Source: Rhodothermales bacterium
GTDB lineage: Bacteria > Bacteroidota > Rhodothermia > Rhodothermales > JABDKH01
DNA length: 64,000 nucleotides
Assembly: GCA_013002165.1 (NCBI GenBank)
Contig: JABDKO010000172.1
Span: 1-64,000 of the forward strand
Direction of reading: 5' to 3'
Shown here: piece after piece, positions 8,096 to 17,911 of the stretch
Layout of the letters: every line of letters begins with the position of its first letter
Numbering within the stretch: the stretch's first letter is position 1
The notes under the pieces: model-generated
What the model saw: only the letters and a program-made list of their open reading frames with translations
Told to the model about the DNA's origin: nothing
Databases searched by the model: none
Made by a program: the position numbers and the translations under genes

Positions 8096-10129
8096 TTAGG
8101 GCTGCGCTTTTAGCTGTGCGATGCTGTCGCGGAGTTCTGCGGCTTTCTCAAAATTGAGGTTCTTCGCTGCCTCTTTCATCTCTGTCTGAAGGTTTGCTAT
8201 CAGATCATCGCGTTGCTCCCGGGTGAGGTACTTCGCGAGCGGATCGGCAATAACCGGGTACGATTCGGATTCTTCAAAGCGGGAAGACGAAGGACCGCGC
8301 CCATCTGGCCGTTCTTCATCTACGATACCCGTTCCACGGATAATCTGATCGCGACTCTTGTACACCGTCTTCGGCACAATGCCATGTTCGATGTTGTATG
8401 CGAGCTGCTTCTTTCGCCTGCGATTCGTTTCATCCATCATGCGCTCCATGCTGCCGGTAATTTCGTCAGCGTACATGATTATTCTACCGTTGACGTTCCG
8501 CGCCGCTCTCCCGGCAGTCTGAATAAGGGATCGGTCGCTTCTGAGGAATCCCTCCTTGTCGGCATCGATGATGGCTACCAGGGACACTTCAGGAAGATCA
8601 AGTCCCTCCCTGAGAAGGTTGACGCCAATTAGTACATCGAACAAGCCGAGGCGGAGGTCCCTGAGAATCTCAACTCTCTCAAGGGCAGCAATATCGGAGT
8701 GCAAATACCGAACTTTCACCCCGAAGGAATCAACGTAGTCTGCCAGGTCCTCGGCCATTCGCTTGGTAAGTGTTGTCACCAGAACCCGTTCATCAGCCTC
8801 GACTGTTTCCTGAATCTCGGCAAGCAGGTCGTCGATCTGGTTCTTCGAGGGTCGGACCTCGACTTCAGGGTCTGCGATTCCCGTCGGTCGGATTACCTGC
8901 TCGACAAAGATACCGCCACTCTGCTCCAGCTCGTAGTCGCCGGGGGTGGCACTTACATAAACCACTTGATCGACCTTGGCCTCGAATTCTTCAAATGTCA
9001 TCGGCCGATTGTCGAGCGCGGAGGGGAGCCGAAAGCCATGCTCCACAAGATTCAATTTTCTTGCCCGATCGCCGTTGTACATTGCGCGCACCTGCGGGAC
9101 TGTAACATGGCTCTCATCGATCACCATCAGAAAGTCTTCCGGAAAATAGTCGAGTAGACAGTAGGGTCGTTCCCCGGGTTCGCGCCCGTCCATATGTCGC
9201 GAGTAGTTTTCGATTCCCGCGCAGTACCCGATTTCTCGAATCATCTCCAGGTCAAAGATAGTCCGCTGTTCGAGTCGCTGCGCTTCCAGGAGCATACCAT
9301 TAGCACGCAGGTGTGCAAGTCGCCACTGAAGTTCCTCTTCGATTCCGGCAATAGCCTTGTCCATCTGCTCTTTCGGGGTAACAAAGATTTTTGCCGGATA
9401 GACGGTTACGAGTTCTTCCGTCGATCGAATATCTCCGGTGAGTGGATCGATAACACGAACGGACTCAATCTCATCGCCCCAAAACGTGATCTGATACGCC
9501 GCGTCTTCGAGGTATGCCGGGAAGACTTCGACAACATCTCCACGAACCCTGAAGTTCGAAGGCTCAAATTCGTAATCGTTGCGCTTATAGTAAATATGTA
9601 CCAGATCATGAAGAAGCTGGTTACGCTCGTACTCTGCACCAGTCTTCATTTGCACAATCTGTGCCTTGTAGTCAGAAGGTGATCCTAATCCGTAAATACA
9701 CGAAACACTCGCAACGACGATAACATCGGATCGACCGGAAATGAGGGAGCTGGTGGCCCGCAGTCGCAGTCTGTCTATTCGATCATTTATTGCAAGGTCT
9801 TTTTCGATATAGGTATCCGAATGCACGATGTAGGCTTCGGGTTGGTAGTAGTCGTAGTATGAGATGAAGAACTCGACGGCATTGTCGGGAAAGAACTGCT
9901 TGAACTCTCCGTACAACTGTGCCGCAAGCGTCTTGTTATGACTCATGATGAGCGTTGGTCGCCCGGCTTGTGCAATGACGTTGCTCATTGTAAACGTCTT
10001 ACCCGTCCCGGTGGCGCCAAGGAGAGTCTGGTGTGCATCACCTCGATCCAGGCCGACGAGCAGTTCCTGAATAGCAGTGGGTTGGTCTCCCGTTGGAGAA
10101 AAGTCAGACTTGAGAAGAAATTTTTCCAT
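8096..10129 (-). CDS. uvrB: Excinuclease ABC subunit B
   Basis: This 677-residue protein is full-length UvrB, the damage-verifying helicase-like subunit of nucleotide excision repair. Walker A (GATGTGKT) lies at 38-45. The strand-separating beta-hairpin [10 protein letters not shown] lies at 91-100. The DESHVTVPQ motif and the conserved helicase C-terminal part ([16 protein letters not shown]) follow. The C-terminal UvrC-binding coiled coil is at about 640-675 ([15 protein letters not shown]). The ATG at 10127-10129 gives the usual N-terminus. No LexA-type operator is evident upstream. arfB ends 54 bp before the start on the same strand, so a shared transcript with arfB is possible. Confidence 0.98.
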   Translation of the reverse strand: MEKFLLKSDFSPTGDQPTAIQELLVGLDRGDAHQTLLGATGTGKTFTMSNVIAQAGRPTLIMSHNKTLAAQLYGEFKQFFPDNAVEFFISYYDYYQPEAYIVHSDTYIEKDLAINDRIDRLRLRATSSLISGRSDVIVVASVSCIYGLGSPSDYKAQIVQMKTGAEYERNQLLHDLVHIYYKRNDYEFEPSNFRVRGDVVEVFPAYLEDAAYQITFWGDEIESVRVIDPLTGDIRSTEELVTVYPAKIFVTPKEQMDKAIAGIEEELQWRLAHLRANGMLLEAQRLEQRTIFDLEMIREIGYCAGIENYSRHMDGREPGERPYCLLDYFPEDFLMVIDESHVTVPQVRAMYNGDRARKLNLVEHGFRLPSALDNRPMTFEEFEAKVDQVVYVSATPGDYELEQSGGIFVEQVIRPTGIADPEVEVRPSKNQIDDLLAEIQETVEADERVLVTTLTKRMAEDLADYVDSFGVKVRYLHSDIAALERVEILRDLRLGLFDVLIGVNLLREGLDLPEVSLVAIIDADKEGFLRSDRSLIQTAGRAARNVNGRIIMYADEITGSMERMMDETNRRRKKQLAYNIEHGIVPKTVYKSRDQIIRGTGIVDEERPDGRGPSSSRFEESESYPVIADPLAKYLTREQRDDLIANLQTEMKEAAKNLNFEKAAELRDSIAQLKAQP

Positions 10130-10183
10130 GGGCCGGGAATTGAAAAACGGACATCTCTTACACTCTTCCCTCGATGTGGTTGC

Positions 10184-10600
10184 CTAATCGATTGGCGGTT
10201 TACCGCGGAGTTTTTTCTTTTGAGAGTGCTTTTTCTTGTTATCGAGTCGTTTCCGCTTCGCAGATGCCGGCTTGCGTGTTCGCTTGCGTACTTTTTCCGG
10301 CGCAACAGCTTTTCGGATAATATCTGCGAGTCGCCGGCGGGCGTCCTGTCTGTTGCGATCCTGAGATCTGTACCGGCGTGCAACAATGATCAGCTCTCCG
10401 TCTGTTGTCAACCTGTTGCCGGCATACTTCTTGAGTCTCGCACGCGTTTGCTCATCCAGTGCGGTCGAATTGTCTACATCGAGGCGTAGCTCGACGGCTG
10501 TGGCGACCTTGTTGACATTCTGACCACCCGGCCCCGATGCGAGGATGAACCTTTCGCTTGTCTTCAGGTCCTCAAATGTGATATTCTTAATTATGTACAC
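10184..10600 (-). CDS. arfB: Alternative ribosome-rescue factor ArfB (class I RF-like peptidyl-tRNA hydrolase)
   Basis: This small GGQ protein releases nascent chains from ribosomes stalled without a stop codon. The catalytic loop ASGPGGQNVNKVATAVELR is complete. A long basic C-terminal tail (RKPASAKRKRLDNKKKHSQKKK), which inserts in the empty mRNA channel, identifies ArfB rather than RF1/RF2. I chose the GTG at 10600 (138 residues), which puts GGQ at 25-27, close to the E. coli position. An ATG at 10645 would add 15 residues and overlap the upstream gene by 35 bp. It lies 10 bp after the SLC12-like gene, and uvrB follows 54 bp downstream. Confidence 0.92.
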   Translation of the reverse strand: MYIIKNITFEDLKTSERFILASGPGGQNVNKVATAVELRLDVDNSTALDEQTRARLKKYAGNRLTTDGELIIVARRYRSQDRNRQDARRRLADIIRKAVAPEKVRKRTRKPASAKRKRLDNKKKHSQKKKLRGKPPID

Positions 10601-10610
10601 GGATCGGGAT

Positions 10611-12854
10611 CTAGTTTCGAGTGTCCTGCGCATCGGTCGGTTCAATCAGTACGTCGCCGAAGGAAATCTCCTCGGCAGCCAGTACAAAAATAGTCGACGG
10701 TAGCGAACTGGTCTGGTCGCGAAGCTTGCCGAAATACTCGCCAAAATTCTCTGTCGGTGTAGCCATTCCCAGCATCACGAGGTCGGCTGCACTTGAGTAT
10801 TGCTGAAGAATCTCAGGGAAGGTGCGACCATTGGAGACAATTATCTCCGGTGTAAAATTGGTTCTGATACGCGAGACTATCTGCGAGAGGTTTTCGTAGG
10901 CGCCCTGCTCGGCTTGTTGGTTTGGTACGATCATCCTGAGGCGTACCTGGCTGGAATTCCACGGAATACTGGTCTGCAGTAGATGGGCAAGGATCATGAT
11001 CAGGCCGCCGTTTCCTTTAAGGCCACCCCACCAGACGTCAATACGTTCCTTCCGCCCGAAACCGATGTCCTCGTCATCATTGACAATGATGATGTTTCGT
11101 CGTGACTGATAGATCCGATGGATCATTCTGCCGTACCTGTCGAGGTTATCCGGGTCGCGCGTATTTCCGAGAACGATAGTATTCGGAACAAGGGCTCCCA
11201 GACCATAAGCCTCCACCAGGGTCTCGGCTCCTGAAAACGGATCCTCTGCTGCAATAGCTCTTACCAGCGCCTGTACGCCTCGACGGGCCAGGTACTCATG
11301 GATGTTATTTTCGAGGGATGTTTTACGCTCCGGATTAAAACCAATTCGCGGCAACACGGTAGCGACAGTAACAAGTGCCTTGTTGTGTGTTAACGATGAT
11401 GACAGGTCGATGAGATGCCATCGGCGGGTAGGTGCACCCGACAGCACGAGGATATTTGGTCGCCACGTTTTCGGATCAGCCTCACCTCGTATCCGCAGCA
11501 AACCCGCCCGTGTTATAGCCATCCAGACTCCTCGACGAACATCACCCCACGCCGTTTCCAGACCTCGACCTTCCAACCAGATGTAGATCAGAAGTACGAA
11601 GACCACGGCTACCACGGTGGCGGTTGTGTTGATAAGGAGCATAACGCCGACGCAACCGGTGGCCCCCACCAGAGAGAAAATCCAGTGGACCTTGAACTTG
11701 GGTCGGAAAGATGGGCTGCCCAGAAAACGCTCAAGTCCCGCCGCGACGTTGAGAACACCGTAGGTCGTTAAAAAAAACATTGTCAGGACGGGCGCGATGA
11801 AATTCAGGTCACCAACTGCGACGGCGACCAGCGCAATAATGAGGGTAACCACTGTACCGATCCGTGGCGTGTCGTCGGTGCCGTCACCACGTCCGAGTAT
11901 GGAAAGAAATCTCGGGAGGATGCCATCTCGGCTTATCGCTTGAAGGACTCGCGGAGCACCGAGTATGCTGCCGACGGCACTCGACAGCGTCGCACCCCAT
12001 ACGCCGAGGAGGATTGCATCTCCCCAGAAAGCAATCTTCCTCATTACCAGTGGATCGGATATCAACATCTCGGTGCTGGCTCTGGTTACCAGCAGGATGG
12101 GAAGTGCCATGTAAATGACATAACCGGCACCTATTGCCGCGAACGTTCCGCGGGGAATTGATCTTCCCGGTTCACGCAGATCACCGGATAGATTTACGCC
12201 GGCCATGATGCCGGTGACTGCGGGAAAGAAGACAGCAAAGACCGTCCAGAATCCTTCACGTGCTTGAGGCACGGCGGCAACAGTTTGCAGAGCCGCATCA
12301 TCGACCGGGCTGCCGAAAAGGAGTGAGATGAGTGACAATACAATTGCTCCCATTATCACGTACTGCGATTTGATTGCAGCCCTCGCTGACACCAGGGCGA
12401 TCGCCGCGACACAGACTGTCGTAATCAATCCTACCACGCGGGCATCAAGAGAGGGGAATACCTCAACCACGCTTTCGGCGAACCCTACTGTATACAATGC
12501 AACAGACAGAGTCTGGGCCAGATACAGGGGAATGCCAACCGCTCCCCCCGCTTCGATGCCCAGCGAACGGCTGATCATGTAGTATGCCCCACCTACCCGA
12601 ACGCGCTGATCGGTGGCAATGGCGGCAATGGATAAACCGGTTAGAAAGGTTATGCCGGTCGAAAGAGTGACAATAACCAGGGTCTGGGTGAGGCCGACAT
12701 TACCGATTACCCACCCGAACCTGAGATACATGATCACGCCGAGAATCGTAAGGATCGAGGGCGTGAATACACCTCCAAACGTCCCAAGACCGTCGGGTGT
12801 AGGTTCTACGACCGTTTTTCTCCTGCCAGCCTTGACGTCACCTTGATCGGACAT
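10611..12854 (-). CDS. SLC12-like cation-chloride cotransporter (APC superfamily)
   Basis: This 747-residue membrane protein resembles eukaryotic Na-K-Cl/K-Cl cotransporters. The opening GTFGGVFTPSILTILGVIMY at about 24-43 and the following RFGWVIGNVGL are hallmark SLC12 sequence. It is followed by about twelve hydrophobic segments to residue 460, including GIMAGVNLSGDLREPGRSIP, the SLC12 region after TM6. The C-terminal 270 residues form a soluble domain with GAPTRRWHLIDLSSSLTHNK and MLGMATP-like segments reminiscent of the SLC12 C-terminal and USP-like folds. Transport of chloride with K+ or Na+ is inferred from the family; the ion set cannot be read. It is first in a minus-strand row with arfB and uvrB. 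Confidence 0.9.
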   Translation of the reverse strand: MSDQGDVKAGRRKTVVEPTPDGLGTFGGVFTPSILTILGVIMYLRFGWVIGNVGLTQTLVIVTLSTGITFLTGLSIAAIATDQRVRVGGAYYMISRSLGIEAGGAVGIPLYLAQTLSVALYTVGFAESVVEVFPSLDARVVGLITTVCVAAIALVSARAAIKSQYVIMGAIVLSLISLLFGSPVDDAALQTVAAVPQAREGFWTVFAVFFPAVTGIMAGVNLSGDLREPGRSIPRGTFAAIGAGYVIYMALPILLVTRASTEMLISDPLVMRKIAFWGDAILLGVWGATLSSAVGSILGAPRVLQAISRDGILPRFLSILGRGDGTDDTPRIGTVVTLIIALVAVAVGDLNFIAPVLTMFFLTTYGVLNVAAGLERFLGSPSFRPKFKVHWIFSLVGATGCVGVMLLINTTATVVAVVFVLLIYIWLEGRGLETAWGDVRRGVWMAITRAGLLRIRGEADPKTWRPNILVLSGAPTRRWHLIDLSSSLTHNKALVTVATVLPRIGFNPERKTSLENNIHEYLARRGVQALVRAIAAEDPFSGAETLVEAYGLGALVPNTIVLGNTRDPDNLDRYGRMIHRIYQSRRNIIIVNDDEDIGFGRKERIDVWWGGLKGNGGLIMILAHLLQTSIPWNSSQVRLRMIVPNQQAEQGAYENLSQIVSRIRTNFTPEIIVSNGRTFPEILQQYSSAADLVMLGMATPTENFGEYFGKLRDQTSSLPSTIFVLAAEEISFGDVLIEPTDAQDTRN

Positions 12855-13102
12855 GCCCGTTCATTCTCTGCAAATTTAGCCGGAGAAGTTAGGGCATATT
12901 CGTGACCCGGGTGAAAAAACTCTGGAAATAGCCTTCTGCGCATCCATGAAGTAAAATCTGGCCAGGTTCCGCGCTCATACAGTGAATGAAATATTTGGAC
13001 CTTTTGAATCGAACAGTTGTTACCTGCAAGCCGTCGGTAGATTAATTGGTCGGATTTACGTAGTCTTCAACCTGATGTGTTTAATTGTTTTTGAGGCATC
13101 GA

Positions 13103-14632
13103 ATGGGCATACCCCAGACAATGAATGTAGTACCAAAGGAAGTACCGTTTGACATTTTTATTGGCACTTACCGAGAGAAGCTCAAGGAGCTATTCTCGGA
13201 TGAGTCAACTGTTGAACGTCTGCGCGTGCAGAGACGGTTTCCAGATTCATTTCTTAGCGAAGTTCGGCAATGCCGACCGTTGTCAACCTTCATCTCCAAA
13301 GAATATGGTGGACGTGGAGGGCATGTCCATGAAGCCCTGTCGATGCTGGAGGAGTCCTCGTATCAGTCTCTTGCGCTTTCGCTGACATTCGGCATCAATG
13401 GCGCCCTGTTTCTGCAGCCGTTGCATCGCTACGGAGATGCAGGCTTCAAGCAGCGAGTGTATAATGATTTCATATCAGGTGATAGCCTGGGTGGTCTAAT
13501 GATTACCGAGCCTGATTACGGCTCAGATGCACTCAGTATGCAAACCCATTTTACTGATACCGATTCCGGATACAAGATCAATGGTACCAAGCACTGGGGC
13601 GGACTTACCGGGATGGCAGATTACTGGCTGGTGACAGCTAGAAGAAAAGACGAGGCAGATCAATTGGCGCGAGACATTGATTTCTTTGTCGTCGACGTTC
13701 GCAAGGATGATCAAGAGATAGTAGTTGAAGAACTTTTCCAAAACCTCGGTCTCTACCCGATTCAGTATGGTCGCAATCTAATCGATGTTTCTGTAGCCGC
13801 TGATCAGCGGTTGAATCCATCGAGTACGGGAATCAAGTTGATGCTGGATACGCTGCATCGCAGCAGGATTGAATTTCCCGGAATGGGAATGGGTTTTTTG
13901 CGCAGGATGCTCGACGAGGCTGTACAGCATTGCAAAGAGCGGTTTGTCGGCGGCTCAAGTCTCTTCTCGTATGACCAGGTCAAGTCGAGGCTGTCGAAGA
14001 TACAGGCCTACTACACCACATGTTCGGCGATGTGTGCCTATTCAAGCGAGCATGCTGATATTCAAAATGACCTATCCAAATATGGGCTGCAAGCCAATGT
14101 GATCAAGTCAATCCTGACCGATTTCATGCAGACAGCATCGCAGTCACTGCTGCAGCTCGTCGGAGCAAAGGGATATTGTTTGGATCACATTGCGGGAAGC
14201 GCAACCGTGGACTGTCGGCCATTCCAAATTTTCGAGGGCCCTAATGATATTTTGTATCAACAGATCAGCGAGTCGGTTCTCAAATCGATGCGTCGGTTGA
14301 AGGAAGTAAATCTGTTCTCTTTTCTTTCAAAGTATGACTTGTCCTCGCGTGCGTCTCAGCATGTCAAGGAGATTCTCGATTTCATTCCAGATCGACAGAT
14401 GCCGCAACGGCATCTCGTTGAGCTTGGCCAGTTGCTAGGCCGGCTGTTCTCGATGGAATTTGTGATTGAGCTTGGAGACCGGGGATACCGGCCAAGTCTG
14501 ATCACAAACTGTATCAGTGTGCTGAGCGAGGAGATGGAGCGAATAGCATCGTCTTTCTCAAGTGGCAACTTATCTGATCCGACAGAAGATTATCTGGTTG
14601 ATAGCGCCTGGCTGAGTTTTGTTCGAGCCTAA
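13103..14632 (+). CDS. Acyl-CoA dehydrogenase family protein
   Basis: This protein of 509 residues (from the ATG at 13103; the frame is open to a TTG at 13085) has the acyl-CoA dehydrogenase layout. It has an N-terminal helical domain, the flavin/substrate segment MITEPDYGSDALSMQ, the middle beta domain with INGTKHWGGLTGMADYW, and the C-terminal four-helix domain ending with QIFEGPNDILYQQ, where E378 takes the place of the catalytic base. It is about 120 residues longer than beta-oxidation enzymes, with a C-terminal extension after residue about 395. No electron-transfer flavoprotein or CoA ligase gene is adjacent, so the substrate is unknown. It is preceded by 248 bp with no gene and appears monocistronic. 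Confidence 0.88.
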   Translation: MGIPQTMNVVPKEVPFDIFIGTYREKLKELFSDESTVERLRVQRRFPDSFLSEVRQCRPLSTFISKEYGGRGGHVHEALSMLEESSYQSLALSLTFGINGALFLQPLHRYGDAGFKQRVYNDFISGDSLGGLMITEPDYGSDALSMQTHFTDTDSGYKINGTKHWGGLTGMADYWLVTARRKDEADQLARDIDFFVVDVRKDDQEIVVEELFQNLGLYPIQYGRNLIDVSVAADQRLNPSSTGIKLMLDTLHRSRIEFPGMGMGFLRRMLDEAVQHCKERFVGGSSLFSYDQVKSRLSKIQAYYTTCSAMCAYSSEHADIQNDLSKYGLQANVIKSILTDFMQTASQSLLQLVGAKGYCLDHIAGSATVDCRPFQIFEGPNDILYQQISESVLKSMRRLKEVNLFSFLSKYDLSSRASQHVKEILDFIPDRQMPQRHLVELGQLLGRLFSMEFVIELGDRGYRPSLITNCISVLSEEMERIASSFSSGNLSDPTEDYLVDSAWLSFVRA

Positions 14633-14727
14633 AGACGTCTTGCAGGCGCGGCCAATCATCATTCGCGAGACTATACCGGTCAACATGTTGCCCGGGATAT
14701 TCATCGCGCTATAGACATGTCAATTAC

Positions 14728-15867
14728 GTGAAAGTCTTAGTATTGAAAACCGCTCTCATCTTATCGGTATTCGGTTCGGCCGTTGTTATGTCGCCGACCG
14801 CCACCGCACAACGTAGCCCTCTACCTCATGAAGAGCCGGTTATGTACTTCGAGGCCTTCAAGCCCAGGTCGACGCTGGTTGTCGATGAGAACCCGGTAAC
14901 AAGAGCTCGCTTCCCGTTCGTCGATGTGCATGCACATTTCTTCGGCGCGGCTGATATGTCTGACGATCAGCTCGAGAAGCTCGTCGGAGAGATGGATGCC
15001 ATGAACATGGCTGCCCTCGTCAATCTTAGTGGCCGATCGGGACAGGCATTAAGGAACTCGATCTCGACCATGGAAGGCTACGCTCCTGAACGGTTCGTCA
15101 CCTTTGCGAATGTAGACTTTCGAGGCATCGACGATCCCGGCTGGACGGAAGCCTCTGTTACGCAGTTGGAGGCAGACATCCGAAATGGTGCCCGCGGATT
15201 GAAAATCTACAAGAACCTCGGTATGGAGGTTCGTGATAGCAAGGGGAACAGGGTGAGGGTGGACGATGAGCGGATCGGTCCGATCTGGGATCTGTGTGGT
15301 CGGTTAGGCGTGCCTGTGCTGATTCATACAGCGGATCCAGCGCCGTTCTGGTTACCCCGGGACGAAAATAATGAACGTTGGTTCGAGTTGAAGGAGCGGC
15401 CGAACAGAATTCGTCCTAGCGATCAGTATCCTTCATGGGAGACGATCATAGGCGAACAGCACAACATATTTCGCAGGCACAGCCAGACTACGTTTATCAG
15501 TGCTCATATGGGATGGCTTGGAAACGACCTGGCTCGGCTTAGTGACTTGCTCGACGAGCTGCCGAATGTTTACGTTGAAATGGGAGCAGTGCTGGCGGAA
15601 CTGGGGCGTCAACCTCGCACAGCGAAGGCATTTCTGGAACGCCATAAAGATCGTGTCCTGTTTGGAAAAGATTCGTACGCACCCTCTGAGTATCACGTTT
15701 ACTTCAGGGTGCTTGAGACTGAGGACGAGTACTTTGATTACTACCGACAGCGCCATGCTCATTGGAAGATGTACGGACTTGGATTGTCCGACGATGCGCT
15801 ACAGCATATCTACTACAAAAACGCACTGCGAATAATCCCCGGTCTCGACGCCAGTCTGTTTGAGTAG
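14728..15867 (+). CDS. Exported amidohydrolase (Amidohydro_2/COG2159 type)
   Basis: This 379-residue metal-dependent hydrolase begins at a GTG (14728) with an N-terminal signal peptide (hydrophobic core about 7-21, cleavage after TATAQ near 28). The TIM-barrel metal site is recognisable: HxH at H68/H70 (VDVHAHF), K in LKIYKNLG, H in VLIHTADP, H in FISAHMGW, and D in LFGKDSYAP. Amidohydro_2 relatives are decarboxylases or hydrolases of small acids and lactones, and I cannot name the substrate. Periplasmic or outer-envelope location follows from the signal peptide. It stands alone, 95 bp after the acyl-CoA dehydrogenase gene, and ends in a convergent region with the amidinohydrolase gene. Confidence 0.88.
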   Translation: MKVLVLKTALILSVFGSAVVMSPTATAQRSPLPHEEPVMYFEAFKPRSTLVVDENPVTRARFPFVDVHAHFFGAADMSDDQLEKLVGEMDAMNMAALVNLSGRSGQALRNSISTMEGYAPERFVTFANVDFRGIDDPGWTEASVTQLEADIRNGARGLKIYKNLGMEVRDSKGNRVRVDDERIGPIWDLCGRLGVPVLIHTADPAPFWLPRDENNERWFELKERPNRIRPSDQYPSWETIIGEQHNIFRRHSQTTFISAHMGWLGNDLARLSDLLDELPNVYVEMGAVLAELGRQPRTAKAFLERHKDRVLFGKDSYAPSEYHVYFRVLETEDEYFDYYRQRHAHWKMYGLGLSDDALQHIYYKNALRIIPGLDASLFE

Positions 15868-16014
15868 ACGGCCTTGCAGGTCTTGATCACTTCAGGAATG
15901 GCCTGAAACGCGTTCTTCTGGGAATTGATCGAGAGGTTTCCGTCGCGGGGCCACCAACCTCCGCCCCGCTATCAAGTTACAATCGATAGCGTTCCTTCTG
16001 CCAATGAGAACATG

Positions 16015-16053
16015 CTAGAGACACTCTAGAACGTTTTCTAGAAGATTATCTAG
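16015..16053. repeat. Phased cluster of four CTAG sites
   Basis: CTAG occurs at 16015, 16026, 16038 and 16050, that is every 11-12 bp, close to one DNA helical turn. The central two form an inverted repeat, TCTAGAA (16025-16031) and TTCTAGA (16036-16042), with a CGTT loop. The cluster sits between the convergent amidohydrolase and amidinohydrolase genes. CTAG is usually a rare tetranucleotide in bacterial DNA, so the regular array stands out. Function is unknown; it is not followed by a T-run on either strand. Confidence 0.7.
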
Positions 16054-16073
16054 GAAAATGACGGGCCTGGGAA

Positions 16074-16958
16074 TCAAGAGGTTCGAAGCAGCGGACGGGT
16101 AAGGCAAGTAGGCCCGCCGCACCCGGAAAGACAGAGATCCTTTCCATCAATTTCAATAACCTCGAACGATGCCTCCCGCAGTCGTGACGCAGTGAGAGGA
16201 TTACCCTTGACCATAATACATCGTCTCGCACCGAGTGAGAGAACGTTGCATGCGAGGGAGTCGTACTCTGTCGTATCGATCTCGATCAGGTTATACTTGC
16301 GCCGCTTCATCCACTCAACGAAATCGATCGGCAACAAATTCAAGTGAACCAACAAGGTCCCTTCGTCGATTGGGCTCACTAATGACATCAGGTGCAATAC
16401 ATCGCTCGGTCCGCGAAAGTATGGAAGCGGTACCGTGATGATATGCTCGATACTATCCGGCAGAAGGTGTTTCAGCTGGCGAATCCCTTCGTAATTTGTC
16501 CTGTAGCTTCTGGCAACAACCAGTGTCGAGTTGTCAAGCAAAATGACATCCCCGCCTTCAAGAGTACCTGGAGCCTCAATTCGTCCAGCAATGCGGGCGC
16601 CGATCTTTTTGTAATACTCGCCGGCAAAGTCCGGCTCAGCCTGACGATTTGTTTTTCCCATCCTGCAGAGGATTACAGATCCATCCGGCAAGACGATTGA
16701 TGAGTCCCGAAGGTATATCGCATCAAGAGAAAGTTTGTCCGTTGGACTTACCTGCTCGACAGAGACACCAGACTCTTCGAGGACGCCAACAAAGGCTCGA
16801 AACTCGCGAACAAGGTTTTCGACGTCGGGTGCAAAGGTGAAATTAAGCGTCCGCCATTCGGACGATACTCTGTTCGCATCTCCAAAAAGAATTCGGGGGT
16901 CTGCAACGAGCACATCTCTGAGTACTCCAACTTCTGACGCCTGTCCCAATGACTTCAT
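16074..16958 (-). CDS. Amidinotransferase-superfamily hydrolase (DDAH/arginine deiminase-like)
   Basis: This 294-residue protein of the guanidino-group modifying superfamily probably hydrolyses dimethylarginine or a related guanidino compound. Visible active-site elements are YLRD at 82-85, LEGGD at 133-137, the general-base His H189 (SDVLHLMSLV) and the nucleophile C285 in the C-terminal GPTCLTRPL. Length fits DDAH (about 255-290) rather than arginine deiminase (about 410). There is no signal peptide. Its start codon overlaps the GDPD gene's stop by 4 bp (ATGA), so translation is likely coupled. Substrate preference between dimethylarginine, arginine and others cannot be read from sequence. 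Confidence 0.88.
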   Translation of the reverse strand: MKSLGQASEVGVLRDVLVADPRILFGDANRVSSEWRTLNFTFAPDVENLVREFRAFVGVLEESGVSVEQVSPTDKLSLDAIYLRDSSIVLPDGSVILCRMGKTNRQAEPDFAGEYYKKIGARIAGRIEAPGTLEGGDVILLDNSTLVVARSYRTNYEGIRQLKHLLPDSIEHIITVPLPYFRGPSDVLHLMSLVSPIDEGTLLVHLNLLPIDFVEWMKRRKYNLIEIDTTEYDSLACNVLSLGARRCIMVKGNPLTASRLREASFEVIEIDGKDLCLSGCGGPTCLTRPLLRTS

Positions 16959-17908
16959 CGCGCCAGTCCACTACACTTCGGTACTGAGTTGCGACGTTCT
17001 CGATTCACAACATGAGACGCAAGCTGAACCTGGTCGGTCGCAATAACATCGATGCCCATCATCAGGAAATTTCCGTATATCGATGGGTCCTCAAGTGCCA
17101 ATGAGTCAAGATCGCCGAACGTTCCAGCCATGGCAAGCGCATTGTTTTGATGAACCAGATCCACGATGTCTGCATCCGGATAACCTACTCCCGTCCACGC
17201 AATCACGTTTTGGAGACTATCCCATTCAAACAGGAATTCGCGGAGTTCATCACTTGATTCGAACGACACCGAGTAAACAAGATCGGGTGCGATATTCTGG
17301 TAAGTTCGGTAGTCGTCGGTCGAATAGACAATAATAATGACAAATCCCTCTGCATTGTGTTCACGGATCGTCGCGACCACGTGTTCAGGGTGCACGTCGC
17401 GTTTCACATCGAGGGTAACGACTGCACGACCCTTTGACCACGCAAGGGCCTCAGAAAGAGTTGGTATCTGGAAAGGCGTAAGTACTCCGTTCTGGTCTCT
17501 CAGGTGCAAAGCCCGCACTGCTTCGAAAGATGTCTCATCAATGTAACCCGAGCCATTTGTAGTTCTGTCCAGCGTCTCGTCGTGCAGAAGAACAAGTACG
17601 CTATCAACGGTGAACCGGACATCAACTTCAAGGAAGACCGGTCCTGTCCGAACAGATTGCCGAAACGTTTCGATTGCATTCTCCGGAAAACCGGGTATCG
17701 GTCCACCACGATGAGCGGACACCAATGGACCGCATTCCCGATCGAATCGCAGATAGTCCGACAGGTCAGCACCATTCTCGAAGTAGACATAATTATCGGG
17801 TTCTGCGAGGTAGGGCGCGGGTACAGACGTGATCGAACTACTTGAGCACGCAGAGATGCCAGCGAAGAGCAACGCTACAATGATTAAGCGTCCGGTAGTG
17901 CGTGTCAT
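16955..17908 (-). CDS. Glycerophosphodiester phosphodiesterase lipoprotein
   Basis: This 317-residue lipoprotein has a signal peptide ending in the lipobox GISAC (lipidated C21). A GDPD TIM barrel follows: H66-R67 in SAHRGGP, the PEN motif with E76, E94/D96 in FLEVDVRFT, and the catalytic H109 in LLHDETLDRTTNGS. These residues define GDPD enzymes that split glycerophosphodiesters into glycerol 3-phosphate and an alcohol. The lipobox places it in the envelope, so it may recycle head groups from extracellular or periplasmic lipids. It follows the FG-GAP gene with a 3 bp gap and overlaps the DDAH-like gene by 4 bp. Confidence 0.92.
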   Translation of the reverse strand: MTRTTGRLIIVALLFAGISACSSSSITSVPAPYLAEPDNYVYFENGADLSDYLRFDRECGPLVSAHRGGPIPGFPENAIETFRQSVRTGPVFLEVDVRFTVDSVLVLLHDETLDRTTNGSGYIDETSFEAVRALHLRDQNGVLTPFQIPTLSEALAWSKGRAVVTLDVKRDVHPEHVVATIREHNAEGFVIIIVYSTDDYRTYQNIAPDLVYSVSFESSDELREFLFEWDSLQNVIAWTGVGYPDADIVDLVHQNNALAMAGTFGDLDSLALEDPSIYGNFLMMGIDVIATDQVQLASHVVNRERRNSVPKCSGLAR

Positions 17909-17911
17909 TTT

